Notes: generated from the sequence alone by a model not told the origin. DNA of 60,670 nt from Dysosmobacter segnis (GCF_014297285.1 NZ_JACOQI010000019.1:1-60670), one strand, 5' to 3'; counted from the stretch's first letter, positions 32,352 to 42,700 are shown. A program made the numbers and translations.

Positions 32352-33932
32352 ATGGAACTGTACCGGGTGCTGTTGGTAGATGACGAGGAGGATATCCGCG
32401 AGGGTATTAGCCGGAAAATGGACTGGCTGGGGCTGGGATTCTCTCTGGTGGGGGAGGCCGCCAACGGTCAGGACGCTTTGGAACTGGCGGAGAGTCTGCG
32501 GCCTGACGTGATCCTGACGGACATCAAGATGCCGTTTATGGATGGGCTGGAGCTGTGCCGCATTTTGACAGACCGGCTCCCGGCGGCCCGGTTCGTGGTC
32601 TTTTCCGGTTTTGATGCGTTCGAGTACGCCAAGCAGGCCATCCAGATGAACGTGGTGGAGTACATCCTGAAGCCCATCAACGCCGATGAACTGTCCGCCG
32701 TGCTGCGGCGGCTGAAGGACCAGCTGGACCGGGAGCGGGCGGAGCGGCGGAACGTGGAGCTTCTCCGCAGCCGCTATATGGAAAACCTGCCCATCCTGCG
32801 GGAATTATTCTACGCCAATCTGCTGGACGGCCGCATCGAGCCGGGAACGGAGCGGGAGCGGGCGGCGCGTCTGGACATCGACCTTCAGGGCGAGGAATGG
32901 GCGGTGGGCCTTGCCTACATCGGCAGCGACCGGAGAGACGCCCTGTCCACATTGTCCGTCCAAAAGCTGCTGGAGGAATCCCTGACGGCGGATCGCTGCA
33001 AGCTCTCCCTGTATAATGACTGGGTAGCGGTGATCGTCAGCCTGACGGAATCGTTTACCATCTATGACCTGATCCGTGTTCTGGACCGGGTCTGTACATT
33101 GGCGGCATCCTATCTGAGCCTGACGCTGACGGTGGGCGTGGGCGCCCCCTGCAAAGAGCTTTCCGGGATGGCGCGGTCCGCAGCTGAAGCGAGAACGGCG
33201 CTGGAATACCGCTCCATGGTGGGCCGTGGACAGGTCATCTACATCGGAGACCTGGAGCCGGACGGCGGTCAGGTGCTCACCTTTGAAGAAGCGGACGAGC
33301 GGACCCTGACTGCGGCGGTGAGACTGGGCAGCGAACAGGAGGTCCGGGACGCGGCGGCGGCTCTGGCGGGCAAGATCCGGGAGGCGAACCCCTCCGCCGG
33401 ACAGTACAACCTGTTCCTTATGGAACTGGTGACGCACCTGATGAAAATGACCCGGCGCTCCGGCGTGGGCGTGGAGGAGGTTTTCGGCACGGGCTTTTCC
33501 TTACCCATTCAGGACTCCGCGCTGCCCAGTCTGGAGGAACTGGAGGGCTGGTGTGCGGAGCGCTATCTGCGGCTCCGCACGCTGATCCGCCGCCGTCAGA
33601 CGGATTCGGCGGGACAGACGGTGGAAGCGGCCAAGGAGTATATCCGGCAGCATTACGCGGAGAGCGACCTGTCGGTGGAAAAGCTGTGCGCGTATCTGCA
33701 TTTAAGTTCCACCTATTTTTCCACGCTGTTCAAACGGGAAACGGGGACCAGCTTCACAGCCTATGTTACCACGGTGCGGATGGAGGCGGCTGCGGAAGCG
33801 ATCCGCGGCACAGAGGAGAAAACGTATCTCATCGCCCAGCGGTGCGGCTATGAGGACCCCAACTATTTCAGCTATGTGTTCAAGCGGCATTTCGGCGTGA
33901 CACCGACGAAGTACCGCAGCGAGGGTAAGTGA
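32352..33932 (+). CDS. Response regulator, AraC-type output (YesN-like)
   Basis: 526 residues. Receiver domain 1-120 with the phospho-acceptor Asp57 (DVILTDIKMP) and ILKPINADE. A middle linker follows, then a C-terminal AraC HTH pair (about 420-526; LSVEKLCAYLHLSSTYFSTLFKRE and CGYEDPNYFSYVFKRHFGVTP). It pairs with the next gene's kinase. The likely targets are the mgl and gal genes around it. Confidence 0.92.
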   Translation: MELYRVLLVDDEEDIREGISRKMDWLGLGFSLVGEAANGQDALELAESLRPDVILTDIKMPFMDGLELCRILTDRLPAARFVVFSGFDAFEYAKQAIQMNVVEYILKPINADELSAVLRRLKDQLDRERAERRNVELLRSRYMENLPILRELFYANLLDGRIEPGTERERAARLDIDLQGEEWAVGLAYIGSDRRDALSTLSVQKLLEESLTADRCKLSLYNDWVAVIVSLTESFTIYDLIRVLDRVCTLAASYLSLTLTVGVGAPCKELSGMARSAAEARTALEYRSMVGRGQVIYIGDLEPDGGQVLTFEEADERTLTAAVRLGSEQEVRDAAAALAGKIREANPSAGQYNLFLMELVTHLMKMTRRSGVGVEEVFGTGFSLPIQDSALPSLEELEGWCAERYLRLRTLIRRRQTDSAGQTVEAAKEYIRQHYAESDLSVEKLCAYLHLSSTYFSTLFKRETGTSFTAYVTTVRMEAAAEAIRGTEEKTYLIAQRCGYEDPNYFSYVFKRHFGVTPTKYRSEGK

Positions 33933-33954
33933 CGGACGGAGAGAGGAGCCACCT

Positions 33955-35793
33955 GTGGATAAGAAACCTTCCGGCTTTAAAGCAAGGTGGAAAGCGCGGT
34001 ATCACCATGCCAGTATTCAGTTGATCCTGTCCATCGCCTTTACGGCGGTGGCCGTGATTGGAATGCTGTTTCTGGGGATGGCGCTGCTGCTGCGCTTTTC
34101 CTCCTCCGCCAACGAGATGGCGGCGGAGAGCAGCCAGCGTGTGCTGGCACAGGTGAACTGGAATCTGGACAGCTATCTGCGGAACATGATGCGGGTATCC
34201 GACACGGTGTACTACCGGGTCATCAAGAGCGCGGATCTGGAGCAGAGCGATACGGCGCAGGAGCTGCGTGATGCTTTGAAGCTGCTGTACGCCAAGGACC
34301 GGGATGTACTGGTGTCTCTGGCGGTGTTTGATGGGAACGGCGAGCTGATCTCCGCCACGCCCCTGACAGAATTGAAAAACAGTGTGACGCCCAGCCGTGA
34401 GGGGTGGTTCACCGCCGCCATGGAGCGCATTGAAAACCTGCATTTTTCCACGCCTCATGTGCAGCACCTGTTTGAGGACCCCGACGCGCGGTATCATTGG
34501 GTGGTGTCCCTCAGCCGCCATGTGGAGTTGACCCGGGGCGGCGTGATCCAAAGCGGCGTGCTGCTGGTGGATATGAACTTCAGCGGCATTGAGCAGATCT
34601 GCAAGGATGTATCCTTTTTCGACGGACAGGGTTATCTCTACCTGATCGACGGAAACGGAGAGATCATCTACCACCCCCGTCAGCAGCTTCTCTATGCGGG
34701 CTTGCAGGAGGAAAACAACCTGACGGCCGCCGGATACGCTGACGGGACGCATACGGAGATCTTTCAGTCCCAGCGCCGGCAGGTAACGGTGAAAACAGTG
34801 GGCTACACCGGCTGGAAGCTGGTGGGCGTGGTGCCGGCGGAGACGCTGCGGGACAATTACAGTCAGCTTTTGCTGTTTGCCCTGTTTATAGTGTCCTTCT
34901 CCATCTTTTTGCTGGTATTCGTGAACCTGCGGCTTTCGGAATGGATCACAGCACCTATGAAAAAGCTGGATCATGCGGTGAGAGAGTTGGAAAAGGGCGT
35001 GGAGTCCGTTGACTTCAATGTGGACGGTCCCTACGAGGTGGAGCATCTGAGCCATTCCGTGCAATCCATGATCTCCACCATGCGGCACCTGATGGAGGAT
35101 GTTCTCCGTCAGGAGGAGGAAAAGCGCCGCAGCGAGCTGGACGTGCTGCAATCCCAGATCAATCCCCATTTCCTGTACAATACGCTGGACAGCGTGGTGT
35201 GGATGACGGAGAACGGCCGGACACAGGAGGCTGTGGTCATGCTGACGGCGCTGGCCCGGTTTTTCCGGATTTCTCTCAGCAAGGGCAGCAACATCATTCC
35301 CATCGGGGACGAGATCGAACACGCCCGGAATTATCTGACCATCCAGAAAATGCGTTATAAGAATAAGTTCTCTGCCGACATTTCCGTGGAGCCGGGGGTG
35401 GAGAAGCTGTATACCATCAAGCTCATCATCCAGCCGATTTTGGAAAACGCCATCTATCACGGTATGGAGTATGCCGACGGTGACGGCGAGATCCACATCC
35501 GGGCCTTCCGCGAGGGAGAAACGGTGGTCATCGAGGTGGAAGACAACGGGCCGGGTATGTCGGAGGAAATCGTGGAGCAGCTTTTGAAGCCCACCAGGGA
35601 TGTGAGTGTCCCGAAGGCAAAGGGCTCCGGTATCGGCTTCCGCAATGTTCACCAGCGGATCCAGCTGACCTTTGGCAGCGCTTATGGCCTGACCATCCGC
35701 AGCGAGCCGGATAACGGGACGGTGGTGCGGATCTGCCTGCCTGTCTTGGAGGAAGAGGACGCCCGGAAGTACCGGAAGGAGGGGGAGCGATGA
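33955..35793 (+). CDS. Sensor histidine kinase (YesM-like)
   Basis: 612 residues from a GTG at 33955 with GAGAGGAG upstream. Two membrane segments (about 20-45 and 305-325) flank a large extracellular dCache-like sensor. A HAMP region, a His_kinase domain (QSQINPHFLYNTLDS, with the phospho-His in NPHF) and an ATPase domain (DNGPGMSEE, GSGIGFRNV) follow. The two downstream binding-protein genes suggest it senses sugar through them. Confidence 0.92.
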   Translation: MDKKPSGFKARWKARYHHASIQLILSIAFTAVAVIGMLFLGMALLLRFSSSANEMAAESSQRVLAQVNWNLDSYLRNMMRVSDTVYYRVIKSADLEQSDTAQELRDALKLLYAKDRDVLVSLAVFDGNGELISATPLTELKNSVTPSREGWFTAAMERIENLHFSTPHVQHLFEDPDARYHWVVSLSRHVELTRGGVIQSGVLLVDMNFSGIEQICKDVSFFDGQGYLYLIDGNGEIIYHPRQQLLYAGLQEENNLTAAGYADGTHTEIFQSQRRQVTVKTVGYTGWKLVGVVPAETLRDNYSQLLLFALFIVSFSIFLLVFVNLRLSEWITAPMKKLDHAVRELEKGVESVDFNVDGPYEVEHLSHSVQSMISTMRHLMEDVLRQEEEKRRSELDVLQSQINPHFLYNTLDSVVWMTENGRTQEAVVMLTALARFFRISLSKGSNIIPIGDEIEHARNYLTIQKMRYKNKFSADISVEPGVEKLYTIKLIIQPILENAIYHGMEYADGDGEIHIRAFREGETVVIEVEDNGPGMSEEIVEQLLKPTRDVSVPKAKGSGIGFRNVHQRIQLTFGSAYGLTIRSEPDNGTVVRICLPVLEEEDARKYRKEGER

Positions 35794-36734
35794 GCCGGAA
35801 AGTATTATTGCAGCTGGTGCTTCCCCTGATTGGATTGAGCGTGCTGTTCTGGCTGCTGGCCTTCGCTCCCGGTGATAAGCATCACCAGCCAGCCCTGTTG
35901 GAAATGTCCGTTATTCTGCGGGATGGAGACGGCAATGTTTCCGCCATGCGAAAGGGCATGGAGCAGGCGGCCAAGGATCTGAACGTGGAGTTGCGTTTCC
36001 TGACCCCGGCGGAGGACAACAGTGCCGTTGAACAGGTGCAGTTGCTGGAACATGAGGTGTCGGGAGCGGCTCCGGCTGTTCTGCTGGTACCGGCGGACCG
36101 GGAGGCGCTGGGCGAGGCGGTATCCGCCGCTGCGGGGAAGACGACCCTTGTGACGGTGGAGACCGATATGACCGCATGGGGGGCTGATGCCTCTATCAGC
36201 ATGGACCACCAGGCATTGGGCGAGGCGCTGGGCAAAGCGGCGATGAACGGTGTGCCCTTCGGCGGCACGGTGCTGCTGCTGGACAGCCTGCCCGGGGACA
36301 ACGGGATCCGGGAGAGGATGGAAGCGACCAAGGCACTTTTGGAAGAAAAGGGCCGGCAGGTGCGCATTTGCCGGTGGACCTCCGACAGTACAGCCTTCGC
36401 CAATATTTTGCGGATCGAGCGCCCGAAGGCCGTGATCGCCTTTGAAGCAGCGGCGCTGACGGAAATGGCGGAGCTGTCACGGGGAGAGGAAGCCTTCCCG
36501 CTGCTCTACGGCTGCGGCTCTACCGCCAGCATCGCCGCTGCGCTGGAAAAGGGCCGTGTGACGGCCATTGCGGCAGTCAACGTGTTCTCCGCCGGGTATC
36601 TGGCAGTGGAGGCTGCGGCAAAGCTGGCCCGGCATGAAAGCTGGACGGGGGCCTCATCTGTGGGCTTTTCCGTCGTCCGGCAGGAAACGATGTACAGCAG
36701 CGATAATCAGAAGCTGTTGTTCCCTGTGACCTGA
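35790..36734 (+). CDS. Membrane-anchored periplasmic-binding-like protein
   Basis: 314 residues. A single N-terminal membrane segment (LVLPLIGLSVLFWLLAFA) without a lipobox is followed by a LacI/RbsB-type type I binding fold (MSVILRDGDGNVSAMRKGMEQAAKDL). It overlaps the kinase gene by 4 bp, implying a physical partnership. It is likely an extracellular sugar co-sensor rather than a transport protein. Confidence 0.82.
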   Translation: MSRKVLLQLVLPLIGLSVLFWLLAFAPGDKHHQPALLEMSVILRDGDGNVSAMRKGMEQAAKDLNVELRFLTPAEDNSAVEQVQLLEHEVSGAAPAVLLVPADREALGEAVSAAAGKTTLVTVETDMTAWGADASISMDHQALGEALGKAAMNGVPFGGTVLLLDSLPGDNGIRERMEATKALLEEKGRQVRICRWTSDSTAFANILRIERPKAVIAFEAAALTEMAELSRGEEAFPLLYGCGSTASIAAALEKGRVTAIAAVNVFSAGYLAVEAAAKLARHESWTGASSVGFSVVRQETMYSSDNQKLLFPVT

Positions 36735-36755
36735 GACAGGAAGGAGAGAAGACGG

Positions 36756-37787
36756 ATGAAAAGGATCGGTTGTCTGATCGCCGCACTGTCTCTGCTGATG
36801 ACGCTCTCTGCCTGTCATACAGGCGGGGAAGCCGAGCAAACGCTTCGGATCGGCGTGGCGCTGTATCAGCAGGAGGACACGTTCATTGAGACCGTGACCA
36901 GAGAATTGCAGCGGGTAGCCCTGGAGAAAGAACAGGCGCAGAACTGCAAAATCAACTTATATATCACCGACGGCAAGGAGAGCCAGACCAGCCAGAATGA
37001 GCAGGTGGACCGCTTCCTGGAGAGGGGATATGACGTGATCTGCGTCAACATCGTGGATCGCACGGCGGCGGCGGTGATCGTCGACAAGGCACAGGCTGCG
37101 GGGGTGCCGGTGATCTTTTTCAACCGGGAACCGGTGGAGGAGGATCTGCGCCGCTGGAAACACGCCTACTATGTGGGCCTTCCAGCGGGAGATGCCGGAG
37201 TTTTACAGGGTGAGCTGGTACTGGACGCATGGCGGACCCAAAGAGACACGCTGGACCGTAACGGCGACGGCGTGATCCAGTATGTGATGCTGGAGGGAGA
37301 ACCGGGACATCAGGACGCCCTGCTCCGGACGGAATACTGTATCTCCACCCTGGCAAACGCAGGTGTCTCTGCAGAAAAGCTGGCCAGCGATGCTGCCAAC
37401 TGGCAGCGGGGTCAGGCCAGCGTCAGTATGCGCCAATGGCTGCAGGAGTTCGGAGAGAACATCGAGGTAGTCTTTGCCAATAATGACGACATGGCATTGG
37501 GAGCGATTGACGCCTGCGCGGAGGCCGGCTTGGACAAGCGCTCCATGCCCTTCATTGTAGGCGTAGACGCCACGCCGCCAGCCTTGGAGGCACTGCGGGA
37601 GGGAACGCTGAAGGGGACTGTCCGCAATGACGCTGTCGGATTAGCAGAGAGCATGATGGAGCTGGCCGTTTCCCTATCCGTGGATGGAGAGCCTTCTCAG
37701 GATCTGGAATTGACGGATGAGCGGTATGTGTGGCTGCGGTATGAGGCGGTCACAGCGGAGAGCTTAGAAGATCAGGCCGTTTCATAA
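36756..37787 (+). CDS. Second MglB-like galactose-binding lipoprotein
   Basis: 343 residues. Lipobox LSAC with Cys20, a type I binding fold, the NFN-like ligand segment IFFNREPVEEDL, and the calcium loop DRNGDGVIQY shared with MglB. It is clearly an MglB paralogue but lies inside the sensor operon. It probably presents galactose to the kinase. Confidence 0.85.
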   Translation: MKRIGCLIAALSLLMTLSACHTGGEAEQTLRIGVALYQQEDTFIETVTRELQRVALEKEQAQNCKINLYITDGKESQTSQNEQVDRFLERGYDVICVNIVDRTAAAVIVDKAQAAGVPVIFFNREPVEEDLRRWKHAYYVGLPAGDAGVLQGELVLDAWRTQRDTLDRNGDGVIQYVMLEGEPGHQDALLRTEYCISTLANAGVSAEKLASDAANWQRGQASVSMRQWLQEFGENIEVVFANNDDMALGAIDACAEAGLDKRSMPFIVGVDATPPALEALREGTLKGTVRNDAVGLAESMMELAVSLSVDGEPSQDLELTDERYVWLRYEAVTAESLEDQAVS

Positions 37788-37855
37788 GAACGGCGGACAT
37801 AGAATAGAAGCCCGCAGAGGGTTGGATGTACGAAGAAAGCAAGGAGGCGCGAGGT

Positions 37856-39136
37856 ATGACATATACAGGGCTGGAGACCTATGTGCAGCAGGCTGCATTT
37901 CATAAAACACTCACTCGGCTTTATGGTGCGGAGGGGGCAGAAAAGGCCCATTCCCGCTGCATGGAGGTCATGGAAGAGTTTTATAAGACCTTTGACCGTC
38001 CGGCGCAGGCGCTGTTCAGCGCACCCGGCCGTACGGAGATCGGAGGAAACCACACCGATCATCAGAAGGGCTGCGTACTGGCCGCTTCTGTTGATCTGGA
38101 TATTCTGGCGGCCGTGGCGCCTACGCAGAGCGGGATCATCCGGGTGCTGTCTCAGGGATATCCCATGATCGAGGTGGATCTCCGCGAGCTTGACCCGAAG
38201 GAGGAAGAGATCAATACCTCAGCGGCGCTGATCCGGGGCGTAGCGTCCTGCATGAGCGCCATGGGCTGTGATCTGCAGGAGCGGGGACTGGATGTGTACA
38301 TGACCTCCACCGTCCCCAAGGGCAGCGGTTTGAGTTCTTCCGCTGCCTATGAGGTGCTGATGGGGACCATGCTCAACGAGCTTTTCTGGGAGGGGCGCTG
38401 CACGGCGGTGGAGCTGGCCCAGATCGGCCAGTACGCGGAGAATGTGTTCTTCGGAAAGCCCTGTGGTCTGATGGATCAGATGGCCTCCTCCGTGGGCGGC
38501 GTGGTATCTATTGATTTCGAGAATACGGCCCACCCGGCGGTGGAGCAGCTGGATGTGGATCTCCATGCCTACGGCTACGCCCTGTGTATTCTGGATTCCG
38601 GCGCGGGCCACGAGGATCTGACCAATGAATACAGCGCCATCACCAACGAGCTGCGGGCGGTCTGCCGCGTTTTTGACAAAGAGGTGCTGCGTGAGGTGCC
38701 GGAGGAAGCGTTCCTTGCGGAACTGCCCAAGGTCAGAGCAGCGGCAGGGGACCGGGCGGTAAACCGGGCCTTCCATGTCTACGCGGAAAACCGCCGGGCA
38801 CTGGCGGAAAAAGAGGCGCTCCGTCAGGGGGATTTCGACAAGTTCCTTGCATTGGTGCGGGAGTCTGGTCGGTCCTCCGCCATGTATTTGCAGAATGTCA
38901 TTCCCACCGGAAGCACGGCGGCGCAGGAACTGATGGTGACCATCGCCCTGTGCGAGCGTATTCTGGAGGGGCGGGGCGCTGTCCGTGTCCACGGCGGTGG
39001 CTTCGGTGGTACCGCCCAGGCCTTTGTGCCGCTGGATATGTTGGACACCTTCAAGAAAGCGACGGAGGCGGCGCTGGGTCAGGACTGCTGCCATGTGGTG
39101 ATGATCCGGCCAGCTGGCGGCGTCAGATTGGGATAA
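37856..39136 (+). CDS. galK: Galactokinase
   Basis: 426 residues. GHMP-kinase motifs: substrate loop APGRTEIGGNHTDH, ATP loop GSGLSSSAAYE, and a C-terminal GGGFGGTAQAFV. It phosphorylates galactose at C1, the first Leloir step. The ATG at 37856 follows AAGGAGG; an in-frame ATG at 37826 has a poorer site. Confidence 0.94.
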   Translation: MTYTGLETYVQQAAFHKTLTRLYGAEGAEKAHSRCMEVMEEFYKTFDRPAQALFSAPGRTEIGGNHTDHQKGCVLAASVDLDILAAVAPTQSGIIRVLSQGYPMIEVDLRELDPKEEEINTSAALIRGVASCMSAMGCDLQERGLDVYMTSTVPKGSGLSSSAAYEVLMGTMLNELFWEGRCTAVELAQIGQYAENVFFGKPCGLMDQMASSVGGVVSIDFENTAHPAVEQLDVDLHAYGYALCILDSGAGHEDLTNEYSAITNELRAVCRVFDKEVLREVPEEAFLAELPKVRAAAGDRAVNRAFHVYAENRRALAEKEALRQGDFDKFLALVRESGRSSAMYLQNVIPTGSTAAQELMVTIALCERILEGRGAVRVHGGGFGGTAQAFVPLDMLDTFKKATEAALGQDCCHVVMIRPAGGVRLG

Positions 39137-39149
39137 GGAGAACAGACGC

Positions 39150-40634
39150 ATGAGTTACCAAGCCATCAAGGACCTGGTGGGCTACGCCCTCCGCACGGGA
39201 CTGATCGATGAATATGACCGCCCTTGGGCGGTGAACGAGCTGCTGCAGGCTATGGGGATGGATGCATGGGAGGAGCCGGCGGAAACGCATGAGCGCCCCT
39301 TGGAGGACATCCTGAAGGAGCTGCTGGATGACGCGGCGGCCCGGGGACGGATCGAGGATGATACCACGAACCGGGATCTCTTTGACACGGAGCTGATGGG
39401 GCGGCTGACGCCCCGGCCCTCTCAGGTCATCAGCGAGTTCCGGCGGCGGTATCAAGCTGGCCCGAAGGACGCTACGGACTGGTTTTACCGTTTCAGTCAG
39501 GACACGGACTACATCCGGCGCTATCGCATCGCCAAGGATGTGAAGTGGAAGGCAACCACCCCCTACGGGGAGCTGGACATCACCATTAACCTCTCCAAGC
39601 CGGAGAAGGACCCCAAGGCCATCGCGGCGGCAAAGGCGGCACCTCAGACCAGTTATCCCAAGTGCCAGCTTTGCCGGGAAAACGAGGGCTACGCGGGACG
39701 GCTCAACCATCCCGCCCGGCAGAACCACCGGATCATCCCCATTACCATCAATCAGGAGGACTGGTTCCTCCAGTACAGCCCCTACGTCTACTATAACGAG
39801 CACTGCATCGTTCTGAACGGGCATCATACCCCTATGAAGATCGACAAAGCTACCTTCCGCAAGCTGCTGGACTTCGTTAAGCAGTTCCCCCACTATTTTG
39901 TGGGCAGCAACGCAGATCTTCCCATCGTGGGCGGCTCCATTCTGAGCCATGACCATTTCCAGGGCGGCTGCTACACCTTTGCCATGGAGAAGGCCCCCAT
40001 TGAGCGGCCCATCGCCTTCCGGGGCTTTGAGGATGTGGAGGCGGGCATCGCCAAGTGGCCTATGTCCGTGATCCGGCTCCGCTGCGGAGACGATCAGCGT
40101 CTTGTGGAGCTGGCAGACCGCATCCTCACCGCATGGCGGAGCTATACGGACGAGGCGGCCTTTGTGTTCGCGGAGACCGACGGTGAGCCCCACAACACCA
40201 TCACCCCCATCGCCCGGATGCGGGACGGGAAGTTCGAACTGGATCTGGTGCTGCGGAACAACATCACCACGGAGGAATACCCGCTGGGCGTGTATCACCC
40301 CCATCAGGAGCTGCACCACATCAAGAAGGAGAACATCGGCCTCATCGAGGTCATGGGCCTTGCAGTGCTTCCCGCCCGGCTGAAAGCCGAGCTGAACGGC
40401 GTGGCCCGGGCACTGGCCCGTGGCGAGGACCTGCGGGCCGATGAGACGCTGGCAAAGCACGCGGACTGGACCGAGGAGCTGAAAGCCCGCTATACGTTTA
40501 CCGAGGAAAACGCGGAGGAGATCCTGCGGCGGGAGGTCGGCGTGGTGTTCGCCACGGTTTTGGAGCACGCCGGCGTTTACAAGTGTACACCAGAGGGCAG
40601 GGAAGCCTTCTTAAGATTTGTTCAGAGCGTGTAA
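39150..40634 (+). CDS. galT: UDP-glucose-hexose-1-phosphate uridylyltransferase (class II)
   Basis: 494 residues, the length of the Firmicutes-type GalT rather than the shorter enterobacterial class. It has the active-site SHDHFQGG (HxH-x-Q) and the family segments NHPARQNHRIIP and EHCIVLNGHHTPM. It exchanges UMP between UDP-glucose and galactose-1-phosphate. It starts 13 bp after galK. Confidence 0.94.
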   Translation: MSYQAIKDLVGYALRTGLIDEYDRPWAVNELLQAMGMDAWEEPAETHERPLEDILKELLDDAAARGRIEDDTTNRDLFDTELMGRLTPRPSQVISEFRRRYQAGPKDATDWFYRFSQDTDYIRRYRIAKDVKWKATTPYGELDITINLSKPEKDPKAIAAAKAAPQTSYPKCQLCRENEGYAGRLNHPARQNHRIIPITINQEDWFLQYSPYVYYNEHCIVLNGHHTPMKIDKATFRKLLDFVKQFPHYFVGSNADLPIVGGSILSHDHFQGGCYTFAMEKAPIERPIAFRGFEDVEAGIAKWPMSVIRLRCGDDQRLVELADRILTAWRSYTDEAAFVFAETDGEPHNTITPIARMRDGKFELDLVLRNNITTEEYPLGVYHPHQELHHIKKENIGLIEVMGLAVLPARLKAELNGVARALARGEDLRADETLAKHADWTEELKARYTFTEENAEEILRREVGVVFATVLEHAGVYKCTPEGREAFLRFVQSV

Positions 40635-40672
40635 GCTGGATATAGACGTGAAAAAATAAGGAGGACGTGTAT

Positions 40673-41662
40673 ATGAAAACCATTCTGGTGGCCGGCGGAG
40701 CCGGCTATATCGGCAGCCACATGGTAGCGCTGCTGGTCAAGCGGGGCTACGAAGTTGTGGTGGCGGACAATCTGCGCACCGGACACTGGCAGGCCGTCAA
40801 GGGCGCGCGGAAGATGTATGTGGGTGACTTGCGGGACGGCGCGTTCCTACATCAGATCTTCACGGAAAACAAAATCGACGGCGTCATCAACTTCGCGGCA
40901 TTTTCGCTGGTGGGCGAGAGCGTGACCAACCCGCTGAAGTACTACGGCAACAACGTGGAGGGCGCGGTGTCCCTGCTGTCGGCCATGCAGGCTCACGGCG
41001 TGGACAAGATCGTATTTTCTTCCACGGCGGCGGCCTACGGCGAGCCGGAGAAGCAGCCCATTGAGGAAGGGGACCGCACGGAACCCACCAATCCCTACGG
41101 CGCGACGAAACTGGCCATTGAAAATATGCTGAAGTGGTGCGACTGCGCCTACAACATCCGCTATGTGGCGCTGCGCTACTTCAACGCCGCTGGTTCCGAC
41201 ACGGAGGCAGGCATCGGCGAGGATCACAACCCCGAATCCCACCTGATCCCGCTGGTGATGAAAACGGCTCTGGGTCAGCGGGATCACATCGGCATCTTCG
41301 GCGAGGACTACCCCACGCCGGACGGCACCTGCGTGCGGGACTACATCCATGTGAAGGACTTGGCAGAGGCTCATCTGCTGGCGCTGGAGTATCTGGAGCG
41401 GGGCGGCAGCAGTGACGTGTTCAATCTGGGCAATGGCGCCGGTTATTCCGTGCGGGAGATCATCGAAACGGCCCGCCGGATCACCGGCAAGGAGATCAAG
41501 GCCGTTGTGGAGCCCCGCCGGGGCGGGGACCCCTCTGTCCTGATCGCCTCCAACAAGAAGGCTGCCGAGGTTCTTGGTTGGAAGCCTGTTCTGGGGCTGG
41601 ATCAGATCGTTTCCGACGCATGGGCGTGGCACAGCGGCCATCCCAACGGCTATGAGGGATAA
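40673..41662 (+). CDS. galE: UDP-glucose 4-epimerase
   Basis: 329 residues. NAD-binding GGAGYIGSH near the N-terminus and the catalytic NPYGATK (Tyr-x3-Lys) of the extended SDR family. It regenerates UDP-glucose from UDP-galactose. The ATG at 40673 follows AAGGAGG. Confidence 0.94.
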   Translation: MKTILVAGGAGYIGSHMVALLVKRGYEVVVADNLRTGHWQAVKGARKMYVGDLRDGAFLHQIFTENKIDGVINFAAFSLVGESVTNPLKYYGNNVEGAVSLLSAMQAHGVDKIVFSSTAAAYGEPEKQPIEEGDRTEPTNPYGATKLAIENMLKWCDCAYNIRYVALRYFNAAGSDTEAGIGEDHNPESHLIPLVMKTALGQRDHIGIFGEDYPTPDGTCVRDYIHVKDLAEAHLLALEYLERGGSSDVFNLGNGAGYSVREIIETARRITGKEIKAVVEPRRGGDPSVLIASNKKAAEVLGWKPVLGLDQIVSDAWAWHSGHPNGYEG

Positions 41663-41665
41663 GGG

Positions 41666-42682
41666 ATGTATCGACTGAAGCCGTTTGGCGTGCTGAATGG
41701 CAGAGAGGTGCCCGTCATTGAGTTGTTCAATGACAAATTCGCCGTAGAGCTGCTGCCCTACGGTGCGGCTGTCCGGGCCATCCGCGTGCCGGACCGAACC
41801 GGCAAGCTGACGGACATCTGCCTTGGATATGACGAACTGGAGAGCTACCGGACGCTGGACGCCTGCTTTGGCGGAACCATCGGCCGCTGCGCCAACCGCA
41901 TCGGCGGGGCACGGTTCACCATCGACGGCAGGTCGTACCGCGTCACGGCCAACGAAGGGGAAAACTGCCTTCACGGCGGAATCGAGGGCTTCCACAAGAA
42001 ACTGTGGGAATTTACCTGCGAGGAAAACGCGGTCACCTTCTCCTACACCTCTCCCGACGGTGAGGAGGGTTTTCCCGGCGCTGTCCGGGTGGAGGTCACC
42101 TATCGCCTGATCGACAATCAGCTCACCATCGCCTACAAGGCGGCGGCGGAGCAGAGCACGGTGGTGAATCTCACCAACCATACCTACTTCAATTTGGGCG
42201 GCCACAGCAGCGGCACAGTGGAGGATCATGTGCTGACCCTGCGGGCCAGCCGGTATACGCCCATGGATAGCGGGAATATTCCCGTGGGGACGCTGGCGCC
42301 GGTGGAGGGAACGCCGCTGGATTTCCGGACACCTGCGGCATTTGGGAGCCGTCTCCACGATAAAGCCTTTAACGGCGGGCGGGGATACGACCACAACTAT
42401 GTCCTCGATGGCGAAGAGGGCCCTGCGGCGGAGCTGTGGTGCCCCGCCACCGGCATCGGTCTGGAAATGACCACCTCGATAGAGGGAATGCAGCTCTACA
42501 CGGCGGGTTGGCTGACGGAGCGCAAGGGAAAGGGCGGTGCGGTCTACGGTCAGGCCCACGGCGTCTGTCTGGAGACGCAGCATTTTCCCAACGCGGTGAA
42601 CTGCCCAGCGTTCCCGTCGCCGATCCTGCGCAAGGGAGAGACGCTGCAACAGTGGACGGCTTTCCGCTTCTTTGCACGATAA
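41666..42682 (+). CDS. galM: Aldose 1-epimerase (galactose mutarotase)
   Basis: 338 residues with the GalM motifs GRCANRIGGARF, LHGGIEGFHKK, NLTNHTYFNL (catalytic His) and YDHNYVLD. It interconverts alpha and beta galactose. It begins 3 bp after galE and completes the Leloir set. Confidence 0.93.
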   Translation: MYRLKPFGVLNGREVPVIELFNDKFAVELLPYGAAVRAIRVPDRTGKLTDICLGYDELESYRTLDACFGGTIGRCANRIGGARFTIDGRSYRVTANEGENCLHGGIEGFHKKLWEFTCEENAVTFSYTSPDGEEGFPGAVRVEVTYRLIDNQLTIAYKAAAEQSTVVNLTNHTYFNLGGHSSGTVEDHVLTLRASRYTPMDSGNIPVGTLAPVEGTPLDFRTPAAFGSRLHDKAFNGGRGYDHNYVLDGEEGPAAELWCPATGIGLEMTTSIEGMQLYTAGWLTERKGKGGAVYGQAHGVCLETQHFPNAVNCPAFPSPILRKGETLQQWTAFRFFAR

Positions 42683-42700
42683 AATAATGACATGGCGAAA

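Noticed and set aside
33880..35652. 590-codon minus ORF opposite the sensor kinase
   Set aside because: His- and Gln-rich mirror of the kinase gene with no domain or start signal.
40847..42649. 600-codon minus ORF opposite galE/galM
   Set aside because: Mirror of two confidently identified enzymes.
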